Positions 17,760-26,243 of a stretch of 64,000 bases of DNA are shown here, one piece after another. The notes beneath the pieces are model-generated. The model worked only from the letters and a program-made list of their open reading frames with translations. It searched no databases and was not told the origin of the DNA. A program made the translations under genes and the position numbers. Origin of the DNA: Bacteroidota bacterium (GTDB taxonomy: Bacteria; Bacteroidota; Bacteroidia; Flavobacteriales_D; Crocinitomicaceae); assembly GCA_016192075.1 (NCBI GenBank), contig JACPUU010000002.1, positions 186,001 through 250,000 on the forward strand, written 5' to 3'. The first letter of the stretch is position 1, and each line of letters starts with the position of its first letter.

Positions 17760-18899
17760 TCACGTGTCAGATTTTGTTTTTTGCAGGTAGTCAAAAATCA
17801 GGTCGGCTACTTTTTTGGATGCACCACCGCCACCCAGTTTTTCTTCAAGAATGGCGTAATTGGTTTTTAATTCAACCGATTTTTGATGCTGCGGATCTTC
17901 CAGTGATTTCAGTTCAGTGACAATTTGTGGTGCTGTCATGGCATGCTGAATCAGTTCTTTCACCACCAGCTTATCCATAATCAGGTTCACCAGTGAAATG
18001 TATTTAACCTTGATCAGGCGCCGGGCTATCTGGTAAGAAACCGCACTGCCTTTGTAACAAACCACTTCAGGCACTTTAAACAAAGCCGTTTCCAGTGTCG
18101 CCGTTCCGGAAGTAACCATTGCCAGATTTGCGTTGTTCAGCAGGTCATACGTTTGTCCGTGCAATACGTGAATGGGTTGTTTACCGGCAAGCTGCTGGTA
18201 AAATTCCTGCGGCATGTTGGGCGCGCCGGCAATCAGCACCTGGTAATTTTCAAAAGATTCAGCAGCTTTCAGCATAACCGGCAGTTTAATTTTTATTTCC
18301 TGCTTGCGGCTGCCGGGCAAAAGTGCCAGAATTTTTTTTGAATCAAGTTTATTTACGGAAAGAAAATCGTTCCTGCTCAATGCCTTTGCTCTGAACTGTT
18401 GAATGGCATCAACCAGCGGATGGCCTACATAATGCACATCCATGTCAAATTTTTTATAGAAGTCTTTTTCAAAAGGCAGAATGCAGTACATCTGATCCAC
18501 AATCCGCCTGATTTTGAAAACGCGGTTTTGTTTCCATGCCCACACCTGGGGTGAAATGTAATAGAGTACCGGAATGTGGTGTTCGGCGGCAAATTCAGCA
18601 ATGCGCAGGTTGAAACCCGGGTAATCAACCAGAATGAGGGCATCTGGTTTAAATTCCAGGATATCGTTTTTGCAAAACCGGATATTGGCTAAAATGGTTC
18701 GCAGGTTTGTCACCACTTCTAAAAAACCCATAAAAGCGAGATCACGAATGTGTTTGGCCGGGGCTCCGGCAACAGCGGCCATACGATCACCACCCCAGAA
18801 ACGAAACGTGGTTTGCGCATCATTCCCAAGCATTGCTTTCATCAGGTTACTGGCGTGCAGATCACCCGATGCTTCACCGGCTATAATGTAGAATTTCAA
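17760..18899 (-). CDS. lpxB: Lipid-A-disaccharide synthase
   Basis: LpxB joins UDP-2,3-diacylglucosamine and lipid X to form the disaccharide of lipid A at the inner face of the inner membrane. The 379-residue product opens with IIAGEASGDLHASNLMKAM and carries ALLPGSRKQEI and VTSGTATLETALFKVPEVV, all family signatures. The start codon is TTG: an in-frame stop lies five codons upstream and no ATG or GTG intervenes, while the family's N-terminus aligns exactly at this TTG. It is upstream of the SpoIID-like gene with a 4 bp gap. Function is secure. Confidence 0.97.
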   Translation of the reverse strand: MKFYIIAGEASGDLHASNLMKAMLGNDAQTTFRFWGGDRMAAVAGAPAKHIRDLAFMGFLEVVTNLRTILANIRFCKNDILEFKPDALILVDYPGFNLRIAEFAAEHHIPVLYYISPQVWAWKQNRVFKIRRIVDQMYCILPFEKDFYKKFDMDVHYVGHPLVDAIQQFRAKALSRNDFLSVNKLDSKKILALLPGSRKQEIKIKLPVMLKAAESFENYQVLIAGAPNMPQEFYQQLAGKQPIHVLHGQTYDLLNNANLAMVTSGTATLETALFKVPEVVCYKGSAVSYQIARRLIKVKYISLVNLIMDKLVVKELIQHAMTAPQIVTELKSLEDPQHQKSVELKTNYAILEEKLGGGGASKKVADLIFDYLQKTKSDT

Positions 18900-19075
18900 A
18901 GTCTGACAAATTAGTTATCCCTTCAATTCAGAACGCTGAATACCTGTTTGGTTGCACCCGGAATTCAGATCGTGCTGGTTTAATCTTTCAAAATTAGCTT
19001 AAAATAGCGCGTTCTTTGGTGTCTTAAGGGCTATTGAATTAACAGGTCAGTGTGGAATAAACCTGTGTTGACAGT

Positions 19076-19105
19076 TTGGCATAACCGAAGTGTTTTGTAA
19101 ATTTG
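19076..19105 (+). promoter_or_regulatory. Bacteroidota-type promoter for the NlpC/P60 gene
   Basis: TTG at 19076-19078, a 19 bp spacer, then TAAATTTG at 19098-19105 matches the TTG/TAnnTTTG consensus. The ATG at 19110 is so close that the transcript would have almost no leader. Confidence 0.45.
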
Positions 19106-19109
19106 AAAC

Positions 19110-19994
19110 ATGAAGCGGATTCTGTTTTTGCTCCTTGTATCTTCCGTATTTTCAGCTTTCGGGCAGGAAAAAAAAATTGATCAGCTGGAAATGTTTTATG
19201 CGCAGGGGTATTACGCCAAAGTGCTGCGCAAGGCAGATAAACTGCTGGCTGATCCGCTTTATGATTACAGCGGCCTGCCTTCTTTTTACCGCGCTATGGC
19301 CCTGTTCCGGCTCTCCGCTGATCCGTACTGGTTCAAACGGCATTCAACAGCAATTGACGACGCTGTGGCAGCGTATGATGATTTCCTGGAGAGTGAGCAG
19401 GTGAAAGATTACCTCTACGCGCATTATTTTGAAATAGCCGGTTTAAAAACATACCTCGGTAAACTGGAGACTTCATTCCGTGATAAAGGCATGAATGGCA
19501 CGGCAGACAAAGTAAATTCCTTTACTGAAAATCAGTTGAACGGAATTAAATCCAAACCTGATCTGCAGCCTGAAAAAGATCCGAAAGAAACAAATGAAAC
19601 GGCAACAACGGCTGATAACCTGCGTGATCAGATTGTAACGTATGCCAAACAGTTTATTGGTGTTAAATACGTTTGGGCCGGGGCTGATGAAAATGGTTTT
19701 GACTGCTCCGGATTTACCAGCTATGTCATGAAAAAGTACGGCATCGTTATTTCCCGCACAGCATCTGGTCAGCTGGCAGAAGCCAAAGAAGTCAAAATTG
19801 AAAATGCTGAAAAAGCGGACCTGGTTTTCTTTGGATCAGACGGCAAAATTACACATGTTGGTTTAGTTACTTCAGCAAAAGGAGCAGAGCTTGAAATGGT
19901 GCATGCTTCAACCAGCAAGGGGGTTATTGTTACCAACATTATTCAGTCTACTTACTGGAGCCCTAAGCTCAAAGCTACGGCGACTTATCTGTAG
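19110..19994 (+). CDS. NlpC/P60-family (C40) peptidoglycan peptidase
   Basis: A 294-residue exported protein with a signal peptide ending near FGQ. The first 145 residues form a helical region with TPR-like spacing, followed by an acidic Pro/Thr linker. The C-terminal NlpC/P60 domain begins at about residue 172, with the catalytic Cys in NGFDCSGFTSYVMKKYG and the catalytic His in KITHVGLVTS. Such enzymes cleave D-gamma-glutamyl-diamino acid bonds in peptidoglycan stem peptides. A Bacteroidota promoter directly precedes the start. The catalytic assignment is firm; the exact bond cleaved is not. Confidence 0.92.
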   Translation: MKRILFLLLVSSVFSAFGQEKKIDQLEMFYAQGYYAKVLRKADKLLADPLYDYSGLPSFYRAMALFRLSADPYWFKRHSTAIDDAVAAYDDFLESEQVKDYLYAHYFEIAGLKTYLGKLETSFRDKGMNGTADKVNSFTENQLNGIKSKPDLQPEKDPKETNETATTADNLRDQIVTYAKQFIGVKYVWAGADENGFDCSGFTSYVMKKYGIVISRTASGQLAEAKEVKIENAEKADLVFFGSDGKITHVGLVTSAKGAELEMVHASTSKGVIVTNIIQSTYWSPKLKATATYL

Positions 19995-20510
19995 GGTTTC
20001 TTCTCTCTTTCTCTTCTCCCTTGGAGAGGAAAAAATCCAATGTAGTATCAGTTTTTCATTCCAATAAAACACAAAAGCGAAGATTGCTTTTGAAGCTTTT
20101 TTGATCTGCTTGATCCATGTATTCGCTTAGCCGGTTGTGCTTGCGCAGATCTAGCCAAATCGTCCGCGTGTCGCTGAAGATTTAGCGTAGGTACAAGTTA
20201 GTTGCGCGAAGGAGCAAAGAGAGGGAAAGATGACTTCGTTGGGAAATTTTATGCGGCCATTGGCCTTCTTTTTTTGAAGTCTGCAAGTGTGTACAACCAG
20301 AAAGGGATGATCAGGAGGATATTCCTTTAATGAGGCATAAATGCTTTGACAGGCTTCATGAGTGAATTTACTTAGAGGTCAAAAATATTCTGGAAATGAA
20401 TGGGTTGTGGTGATTTTCGGTGGGAAAAAATGCTTTTTCCTTTCGGGAAAACTTCTATAAATTCATTTTTCACGTGAAAACGTTAGTCAGACTTTTAAAA
20501 ATAGGAATGC
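19995..20510. other. Intergenic region, no gene seen
   Basis: No coding frame is supported in these 516 bp. A weak terminator-like hairpin lies at 20072-20092 (CAAAAGC/GCTTTTG) with T residues following at 20097-20102, placed to end the NlpC/P60 transcript. A short GC-rich stretch near 20140-20220 contains words such as CTTGCGCAG and resembles the islands near 26.0 kb. Confidence 0.4.
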
Positions 20511-22184
20511 ATGAAAAATAGTAGAATTTACCAGTTCCTGATTTTCTTTTTGATTATATCAAATGGTTTGTTCTCTCAACCTGCAGGCTATGGTTTTGGA
20601 AAACAAATTTTAATTGATCCTTCACAGGTATCCGGAACGATTGACCACTTAAATTTCCCAATTCTTGTTTCCTTAACCGATCCGGATCTTAGAACTACAG
20701 CAAATGGAGGCAATGTTGAAAACGCTAATGGATTTGACATTCTATTTACTGGTGATGACTGTAATACAATTCTTGACCATCAATTAGAACGCTACAATCC
20801 AACTACAGGTGAATTAATTGCCTGGGTTAGAGTACCTGTATTAAGTGTCACCATTAATACAATTATCGTTATGTATTATGGCAATAGTACCATCACTGTT
20901 GATCCTTCTACTGCAAACACATGGAATGCTGATTTTTTTGGTGTATACCATTTTAATAATAGCATAAATGATGGCGCTGCCAGCGGAAATAATCTCACAA
21001 ATGTAAACACGACTAATTTAGCCACTTCCATTATTGGAGAAGGAAGAGATTTAAATAACAATACTGATGTTCTGTCTTCTAACGCTGCCGGGCAACACCT
21101 GGTTGTTCCTAACGGAGTATTTACCGGGATTACGAATTTCACCTGGTCAGGATGGGTGTATATGGATAGAGATGCTACCAATTGGGAGCGAATCTTTGAC
21201 TTTGGGCAAAGCACTACAATTAATTTCTTTTTTACCCCCAGTATAGGTACAGCATCACCTGAACAGACCAGGGCAAGAATCACAACCGGAGGAGGTGGCG
21301 CAGAACAAGGAGCAATTATAGCTAATTCGGAAGCTAATACAGGAGTTTGGATTTATTGGGCAGTGACCGTTGATCATGGAGCAAACACACTATCTGTTTA
21401 TAGAAATGGTGCTTTATATGGAACAGCTACCGGAGTTACTCTAAGACCCAATAATATGGAGGCTTCCACGGCTAATTATTTTGGAAGATCTAAATATGGG
21501 GCTGATCACTATATAGATGCTAAATTTGATGAGTTTAGACTTTCAAGCGCTACACACACGTTAGACTGGATAACAACCGAATATAACAATCAAAGCTCTC
21601 CGGCTATATTTTGCAGTATTTCAGACGAAGTGAATGCAGGTAATATCTGCGCAATTTTACCCATAGAATTAATCAATTTTAATGCTATTTCAATGCAAAA
21701 TAATGATGTCGAAATAGTATGGGCAACCGCCTCTGAAATTAACAATGCTTACTTTACCGTTGAGCGGTCTCAGGACGGAATTACCTGGGAAATAGTAAAA
21801 AAGATTAACGGGGCAGGAAACTCTTCGTCAGTATTAAATTATAATGCAATTGACAGTTATCCTTTCTCTGGAATATCATATTATCGATTAAAACAAACTG
21901 ATTTTGATGGACAGTCCTCCTATTCAGAAATAAGAAGTGTAACTATTCAGGATACTCAGATAACGATATATCCAAATCCCACTAACAATCATATTACCTT
22001 AACAGATAACAAAGCTGAATTGGGTCAAATTTTAATTTGCGATATGCTGGGACGGGATGTTACTCCTCAAACGCAACAAATTAACAAGACGGAATCAATA
22101 GTAGTAGTCGATTTGTCGAATCTTAATCCGGGAATATACATTGTAAAAACAAAGACTACTGCCAGCATTGTATATAAGGAATAG
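20511..22184 (+). CDS. DUF2341 and LamG-like T9SS cargo protein
   Basis: A 557-residue secreted protein with a signal peptide (residues 1-23). The first part has a DUF2341 pattern (GKQILIDPSQVSGTIDHLNF, then FPILVSLTDPDL). A concanavalin A/LamG-like domain follows (TNFTWSGWVYMDRDATNWER to KFDEFRLSSATHTLDW). Next comes a beta-sandwich segment beginning LPIELINFNAISMQNNDVEI, often found just before sorting domains. A type A T9SS sorting domain (ITIYPNPTNNHITL to LNPGIYIVKT) closes it. This suggests an extracellular carbohydrate-binding or adhesive protein. Codon use is more AT-rich than in neighbours. Confidence 0.88.
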   Translation: MKNSRIYQFLIFFLIISNGLFSQPAGYGFGKQILIDPSQVSGTIDHLNFPILVSLTDPDLRTTANGGNVENANGFDILFTGDDCNTILDHQLERYNPTTGELIAWVRVPVLSVTINTIIVMYYGNSTITVDPSTANTWNADFFGVYHFNNSINDGAASGNNLTNVNTTNLATSIIGEGRDLNNNTDVLSSNAAGQHLVVPNGVFTGITNFTWSGWVYMDRDATNWERIFDFGQSTTINFFFTPSIGTASPEQTRARITTGGGGAEQGAIIANSEANTGVWIYWAVTVDHGANTLSVYRNGALYGTATGVTLRPNNMEASTANYFGRSKYGADHYIDAKFDEFRLSSATHTLDWITTEYNNQSSPAIFCSISDEVNAGNICAILPIELINFNAISMQNNDVEIVWATASEINNAYFTVERSQDGITWEIVKKINGAGNSSSVLNYNAIDSYPFSGISYYRLKQTDFDGQSSYSEIRSVTIQDTQITIYPNPTNNHITLTDNKAELGQILICDMLGRDVTPQTQQINKTESIVVVDLSNLNPGIYIVKTKTTASIVYKE

Positions 22185-22357
22185 CGAAATAAGTACTAGA
22201 AGGAGAAGGGTGAATTTAAAATTATAAAGGACACTAATTTTTTTGCTTAGTACTTAAAACCTATCCAAAAAACCTTACACAAAATAGGATTCATTGCCTG
22301 ACGCAAATTTTAACATGAAGGAAATATTTGAATTTATGGACATTGAGGCAATGTATT

Positions 22358-23305
22358 TTAGTTTGATAAATTCTCAAAAATAAACTGTCGCATCTCCGCC
22401 TGACAGGAATCACATTCAAAATATGCAGAGTGACCTGCTCCTTCAATGGCGTGCAGGTAATTGATCAAACCAATGGCGTTGGCACGCAGATGTACCAGGC
22501 CAGAGCCTTCGGTACGAACGCCGGAGTCGCCGGATTTACCTATGTTGAATGGAACAATATCATCGGCTGTTCCATGTACGCTGAATAAACGCGGTTCGTT
22601 TGGATCAGCCATACTTGCTGCGTGAATGGAGCCAGCAATATTAAGTACGCCGCGTATTTCAGACGAGTAACCAGGATTTCCGCTGTCACCGGCATAACCA
22701 CCGTGAATGGTCATGTATACTACCAGCTGCGGACCGCCAATGGCAAAGACTTCGCGAGGTGTGGTGCAATAAGCATAATGCAAACTGGTTATCGCTCCGG
22801 CCGAATAACCGCCGATAAAAATATTGGAGGTATCCGCTTTGAAAAAATTCTGATTCGATTTATCGCGCCGGAAAAAACGCACCGCCGCCTTCATATCATT
22901 CACCGCATCAGCCGTTGCGCGTTTGTATGAACCTTGTGATTCAGACACATCAATCAGACGGTAATTAATAGATACGGCAATGTATCCTGCTTTGGCAAGA
23001 GTGATACAATCGTGTGAAAAATTTTCTTTGCTGCCGTATAAATAATAACCGCCGTGTGCTAAAATAACTACAGGTCGTGCTGCGCAGGTATCGCCGGCAG
23101 GCATGTACACATCCATATACAAATCAACCGGTGAGCCACTTTGTGTTTTGTTGGAGCCATACAGCACATTGCGTTTGATCTCAATAGTTTCGAAAACCAG
23201 TTCCCGGTAACGGACAGGTTTATTTTCAGTTGGATGGATGTTAAACGAAAGGCTTAAAACCGAAACAAGCAAAAAAATAAAAGACAAGGTTTGCCTGTTT
23301 TTCAA
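22358..23305 (-). CDS. Exported alpha/beta-hydrolase (esterase-like)
   Basis: I start this gene at the TTG at 23305, which gives a clean signal peptide (MKNRQTLSFIFLLVSVLSLS). The longer frame starting at 23437 would overlap the next gene and place 44 unlikely residues in front. The 315-residue product has a full alpha/beta-hydrolase set: HGGYYLYGS (oxyanion), GYSAGA with the nucleophile Ser, HGTADDIVPF with the acid Asp, and GAGHSAY with the His. It most resembles BD-FAE/esterase-lipase family enzymes that deacylate small or carbohydrate esters. The substrate is unknown. Confidence 0.85.
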   Translation of the reverse strand: MKNRQTLSFIFLLVSVLSLSFNIHPTENKPVRYRELVFETIEIKRNVLYGSNKTQSGSPVDLYMDVYMPAGDTCAARPVVILAHGGYYLYGSKENFSHDCITLAKAGYIAVSINYRLIDVSESQGSYKRATADAVNDMKAAVRFFRRDKSNQNFFKADTSNIFIGGYSAGAITSLHYAYCTTPREVFAIGGPQLVVYMTIHGGYAGDSGNPGYSSEIRGVLNIAGSIHAASMADPNEPRLFSVHGTADDIVPFNIGKSGDSGVRTEGSGLVHLRANAIGLINYLHAIEGAGHSAYFECDSCQAEMRQFIFENLSN

Positions 23306-23402
23306 GAAGATTAATTTCCGGTAAAGATACGCAGGTTTTTCTGCGAACAGGCATGGATCGGTTGAGATTCTGAAACAATCCCGAAGTTTTGGGACAGAAT
23401 GA

Positions 23403-23684
23403 CTACCGTATATTGGTGCGGTCGTTTTTAGCCTCACGCGGTTTGATTTCCTGTTTCACCTCGCCGTTTGGATTTGTCTGATTTTGATTTGCAGCGGGCG
23501 CTTTGGGTTTGAACCAGGAGTAGAGTCCAAGCCAGATTCCAATGGTTGCAAAGGCAACTACTTTAATAAACCGGTCACCGGTGCGTGACTCCAGCGCTTC
23601 AGTAATAAGTATGGCGGCTGCCACAACAAATACCAGACAAATAAGGGTGGCCACCAAACCGGCCATGAATTTAGATTTCATCAT
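23403..23684 (-). CDS. Small membrane protein, 93 residues
   Basis: Two transmembrane segments (residues about 8-28 and 41-58) are followed by a charged tail (PKAPAANQNQTNPNGEVKQE) predicted to be cytoplasmic or periplasmic. It starts at an ATG. No family is recognised. It lies 97 bp upstream of the esterase on the same strand. Confidence 0.55.
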   Translation of the reverse strand: MMKSKFMAGLVATLICLVFVVAAAILITEALESRTGDRFIKVVAFATIGIWLGLYSWFKPKAPAANQNQTNPNGEVKQEIKPREAKNDRTNIR

Positions 23685-23800
23685 AGACTCCGAAGATAGT
23701 AAATTTTGAAAATTCCGGAATGATTTTTTAAGGTCAGATACTTGTTTTTTCTCCCGCTGACAGACGCAGTTTTTTTCACTAAAACCGGTGAAGCAAAAAG

Positions 23801-25906
23801 CTAAAAATTCAGCACATTTTCAATACCCTGTTTCACTTTGTCTGCATTGTTCAGCATGGCTGCTTCCAAAATAGAGTTTAGCGGAATTGCGGGTGTATCC
23901 AGTGATCCGATAATTTCTACCGGGGCGTCAAGCGCGTTGAAACAGTTTTTCTGAATTTTGCCGGCAACACCTAATGTGAATGACGCTTCGCAGTTTTCTT
24001 CGGTCACCAAAACACATTTGCTGTGTTTGCGAACGGCATTGAAAACAGTTTCTTCGTCCCACGGTGAAAGGGTGCGCAGGTCAATGAGTTCAACCTGTCC
24101 GGGAAAATGCTGTGCTGCTTCCAGTGTCCAGTAAACCCCGCGGCCATACGTCACAACAACCACAGATTCACCCTTCTTCACACAGGCATCATCTGCCTCT
24201 AAAACCACGCGGGCCTTACCAAACGGAATGATGTAATCTTCATCCGGTTCAACGGTCATGGCACCTTCGGTTCCTTTAATTTTGCTCCAGTAAAGGCCTT
24301 TGTGTTCAAGCATCACAACCGGGTTAGGGTCATAGAACGCTGATTTCATAAGTCCTTTTAAATCGGCACCGGTTGACGGGTACGCTACTTTGATGCCGCG
24401 AATATTGGTGACAACTGATTCAACGCTGGATGAATGGTAAGGGCCGCCGCTGCCATAAGCGCCAATTGGTACGCGCAGAATAGCACTGACCGGCCATTTG
24501 CCGTTGGATAAATAATACGACCGGCTCAGTTCGGTGAACAATTGATTGAGGCCCGGCCAGATATAATCGGCAAACTGAACTTCTACAATAGGGCGCAATC
24601 CAACCGCAGACATTCCAACGGTGCTGCCAATTATAAATGCTTCCTGAATAGGTGTATTGAATACCCGCTCATCACCAAATTGTTGTGCCAGTGTTGCCGC
24701 TTCACGAAAAACACCGCCTAACCGGCGTCCCACATCCTGCCCATACAACAAAGCTTCCGGATGTTTTTCCATGATTTCACGAATACCAAACAAGGCACTG
24801 TCTACCATCACAGTTGGTTTTTTACCGGCAGGTGAACGTTGTCCTTTTTCTTCCGTAACGGGGGTAGGGGCCAATGAAAAATCCTGCACTGATTTTGGAT
24901 CAGGCTCTTCAGCATTCAGCGCCATTTCAAATTGTTCGTCAATCTGAATTCTGATTTTATCTTCGATTGAACTCAGTTCTTTTTCTGTAAGACCGGCTTC
25001 TTTTGCAAGCAGTTTAATTTTTGGATACGGATCACGTAAACTATGTTCTTTTAAATCATCACGATACCATTCCATACGCACGCCGGATGTATGGTGGCCC
25101 AACAGCGGAACTTTGGCATGAACAATAAACGGACGTCTTTCTTTACGGATAATTCCAATCACCTCATTCAGGGTTTGGTACGATTCGTCAAAATTGCTGC
25201 CATCAATGGTACGTACTTCAATTCCGTTAAACCCTTTGGCGTATTGTGTAATGTCCTGCGCACGCGTTTCTTTGGCGTTGGCTGAAATATCCCATTCATT
25301 GTCCTGCACCAGGTACAAAATCGGAAATTGTTTCAGCGCCGCCATTTGAAAAGCTTCTGATACTTCCCCTTCTGTGCACGAAGCATCCCCCAGGGAGCAA
25401 ACCACCACCGGATTTTCGCCTTTGTAATCAGGCGCCAGTCCTGTTTTTTCTTTATAGGCAATACCCATTGCAACGCCGGTGGTTGGAATGGCCTGCATAC
25501 CTGTTGCAGATGATTGATGTGGAATTTTAGGCATGTCATCACGGCGCAGGCTGGGGTGTGAATAATAGGTTCTGCCGCCTGAAAAAGGATCGTCTTTTTT
25601 AGCAAAAACCTGCAGCATTACCTCGTATGGTTTTAAACCGATGCTGAGCAGAATGCTGTCATCACGGTAATAGGGTGCTACCCAGTCTTGCGGTTTAAGT
25701 TGAATTCCCAGGGCAATCTGAACAGCCTCATGACCGCGCGAGGTGGCATGTACGTATTTAGACGTCATTTTAGCGTTGGCCTCGTATTTTTCAGCCATGG
25801 TTTTGGCTGTGCACATGAGCTCAAATGCCCGCAGAATTATTTTTGGATCTGTTTTTACAGCAGTCTTGTCAGTTGACTTACCTTTCTTTGAAACGGTTGC
25901 AGACAT
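23801..25906 (-). CDS. Fused E1 alpha-beta of a branched-chain 2-oxoacid dehydrogenase complex
   Basis: This 701-residue thiamin-diphosphate enzyme decarboxylates a 2-oxoacid and passes the acyl group to the E2 lipoyl domain. Residues 25-330 are the alpha part, with GDASCTEGEVSEAFQMAALK and QDNEWDISA of the ThDP/Mg motif. Residues 365-701 are the beta part, with EALLYGQDVGRRLGGVFREA and AYGSGGPYHSSSVES. The alpha and beta subunits are usually separate genes; the fused form is common in Bacteroidota. No E2 or E3 gene is adjacent. The class is secure; the choice of 2-oxoisovalerate rather than another 2-oxoacid is inferred from family resemblance. Confidence 0.92.
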   Translation of the reverse strand: MSATVSKKGKSTDKTAVKTDPKIILRAFELMCTAKTMAEKYEANAKMTSKYVHATSRGHEAVQIALGIQLKPQDWVAPYYRDDSILLSIGLKPYEVMLQVFAKKDDPFSGGRTYYSHPSLRRDDMPKIPHQSSATGMQAIPTTGVAMGIAYKEKTGLAPDYKGENPVVVCSLGDASCTEGEVSEAFQMAALKQFPILYLVQDNEWDISANAKETRAQDITQYAKGFNGIEVRTIDGSNFDESYQTLNEVIGIIRKERRPFIVHAKVPLLGHHTSGVRMEWYRDDLKEHSLRDPYPKIKLLAKEAGLTEKELSSIEDKIRIQIDEQFEMALNAEEPDPKSVQDFSLAPTPVTEEKGQRSPAGKKPTVMVDSALFGIREIMEKHPEALLYGQDVGRRLGGVFREAATLAQQFGDERVFNTPIQEAFIIGSTVGMSAVGLRPIVEVQFADYIWPGLNQLFTELSRSYYLSNGKWPVSAILRVPIGAYGSGGPYHSSSVESVVTNIRGIKVAYPSTGADLKGLMKSAFYDPNPVVMLEHKGLYWSKIKGTEGAMTVEPDEDYIIPFGKARVVLEADDACVKKGESVVVVTYGRGVYWTLEAAQHFPGQVELIDLRTLSPWDEETVFNAVRKHSKCVLVTEENCEASFTLGVAGKIQKNCFNALDAPVEIIGSLDTPAIPLNSILEAAMLNNADKVKQGIENVLNF

Positions 25907-26243
25907 GTTTTGGCTCCGGTTTTAGTTTTCCAAATATAAGGAATTTCTTAAGAGGCAAGAGCCATGGACGCTTGCGCCTTAGCTTATGCTTACGCCGTAG
26001 CTCATTGCCTTCGCGCAGCCGCTTGCGCACGGCATAGCAAGGTCAGCATAGGCGCACAGCGTTGGCGCAGGCAAGAGGGAAAAGGCAAAAAATAAATTTC
26101 CGTACTGATCCTCTTCCTTCTTCCCTGTATTTCCCCCTCATCGCTCTTCCCCATGCCTCTTCCCTCTAAAAAAACCGTTCGTCCATTCAAAACATTTGTT
26201 CTGACATTATTATTTCTATTTTTAGGCTCTTAAACGAATCGTC
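25907..26243. other. Divergent intergenic region with a GC-rich degenerate repeat island
   Basis: The first half (about 25960-26090) is unusually GC-rich, built from recurring words such as GCTTGCGC, CTTACGCC and TTGGCGCAG. It has no open frame of coding character. The second half is pyrimidine-rich. A possible promoter for the S9 peptidase combines TTG at 26196-26198 with TATTTTTA at 26217-26224. Confidence 0.4.

Noticed and set aside
23306-23437. A longer start for the exported esterase
   Set aside because: It would overlap the upstream small membrane protein gene and put the clear signal peptide at residue 45. A TTG at 23305 gives a normal secreted N-terminus.
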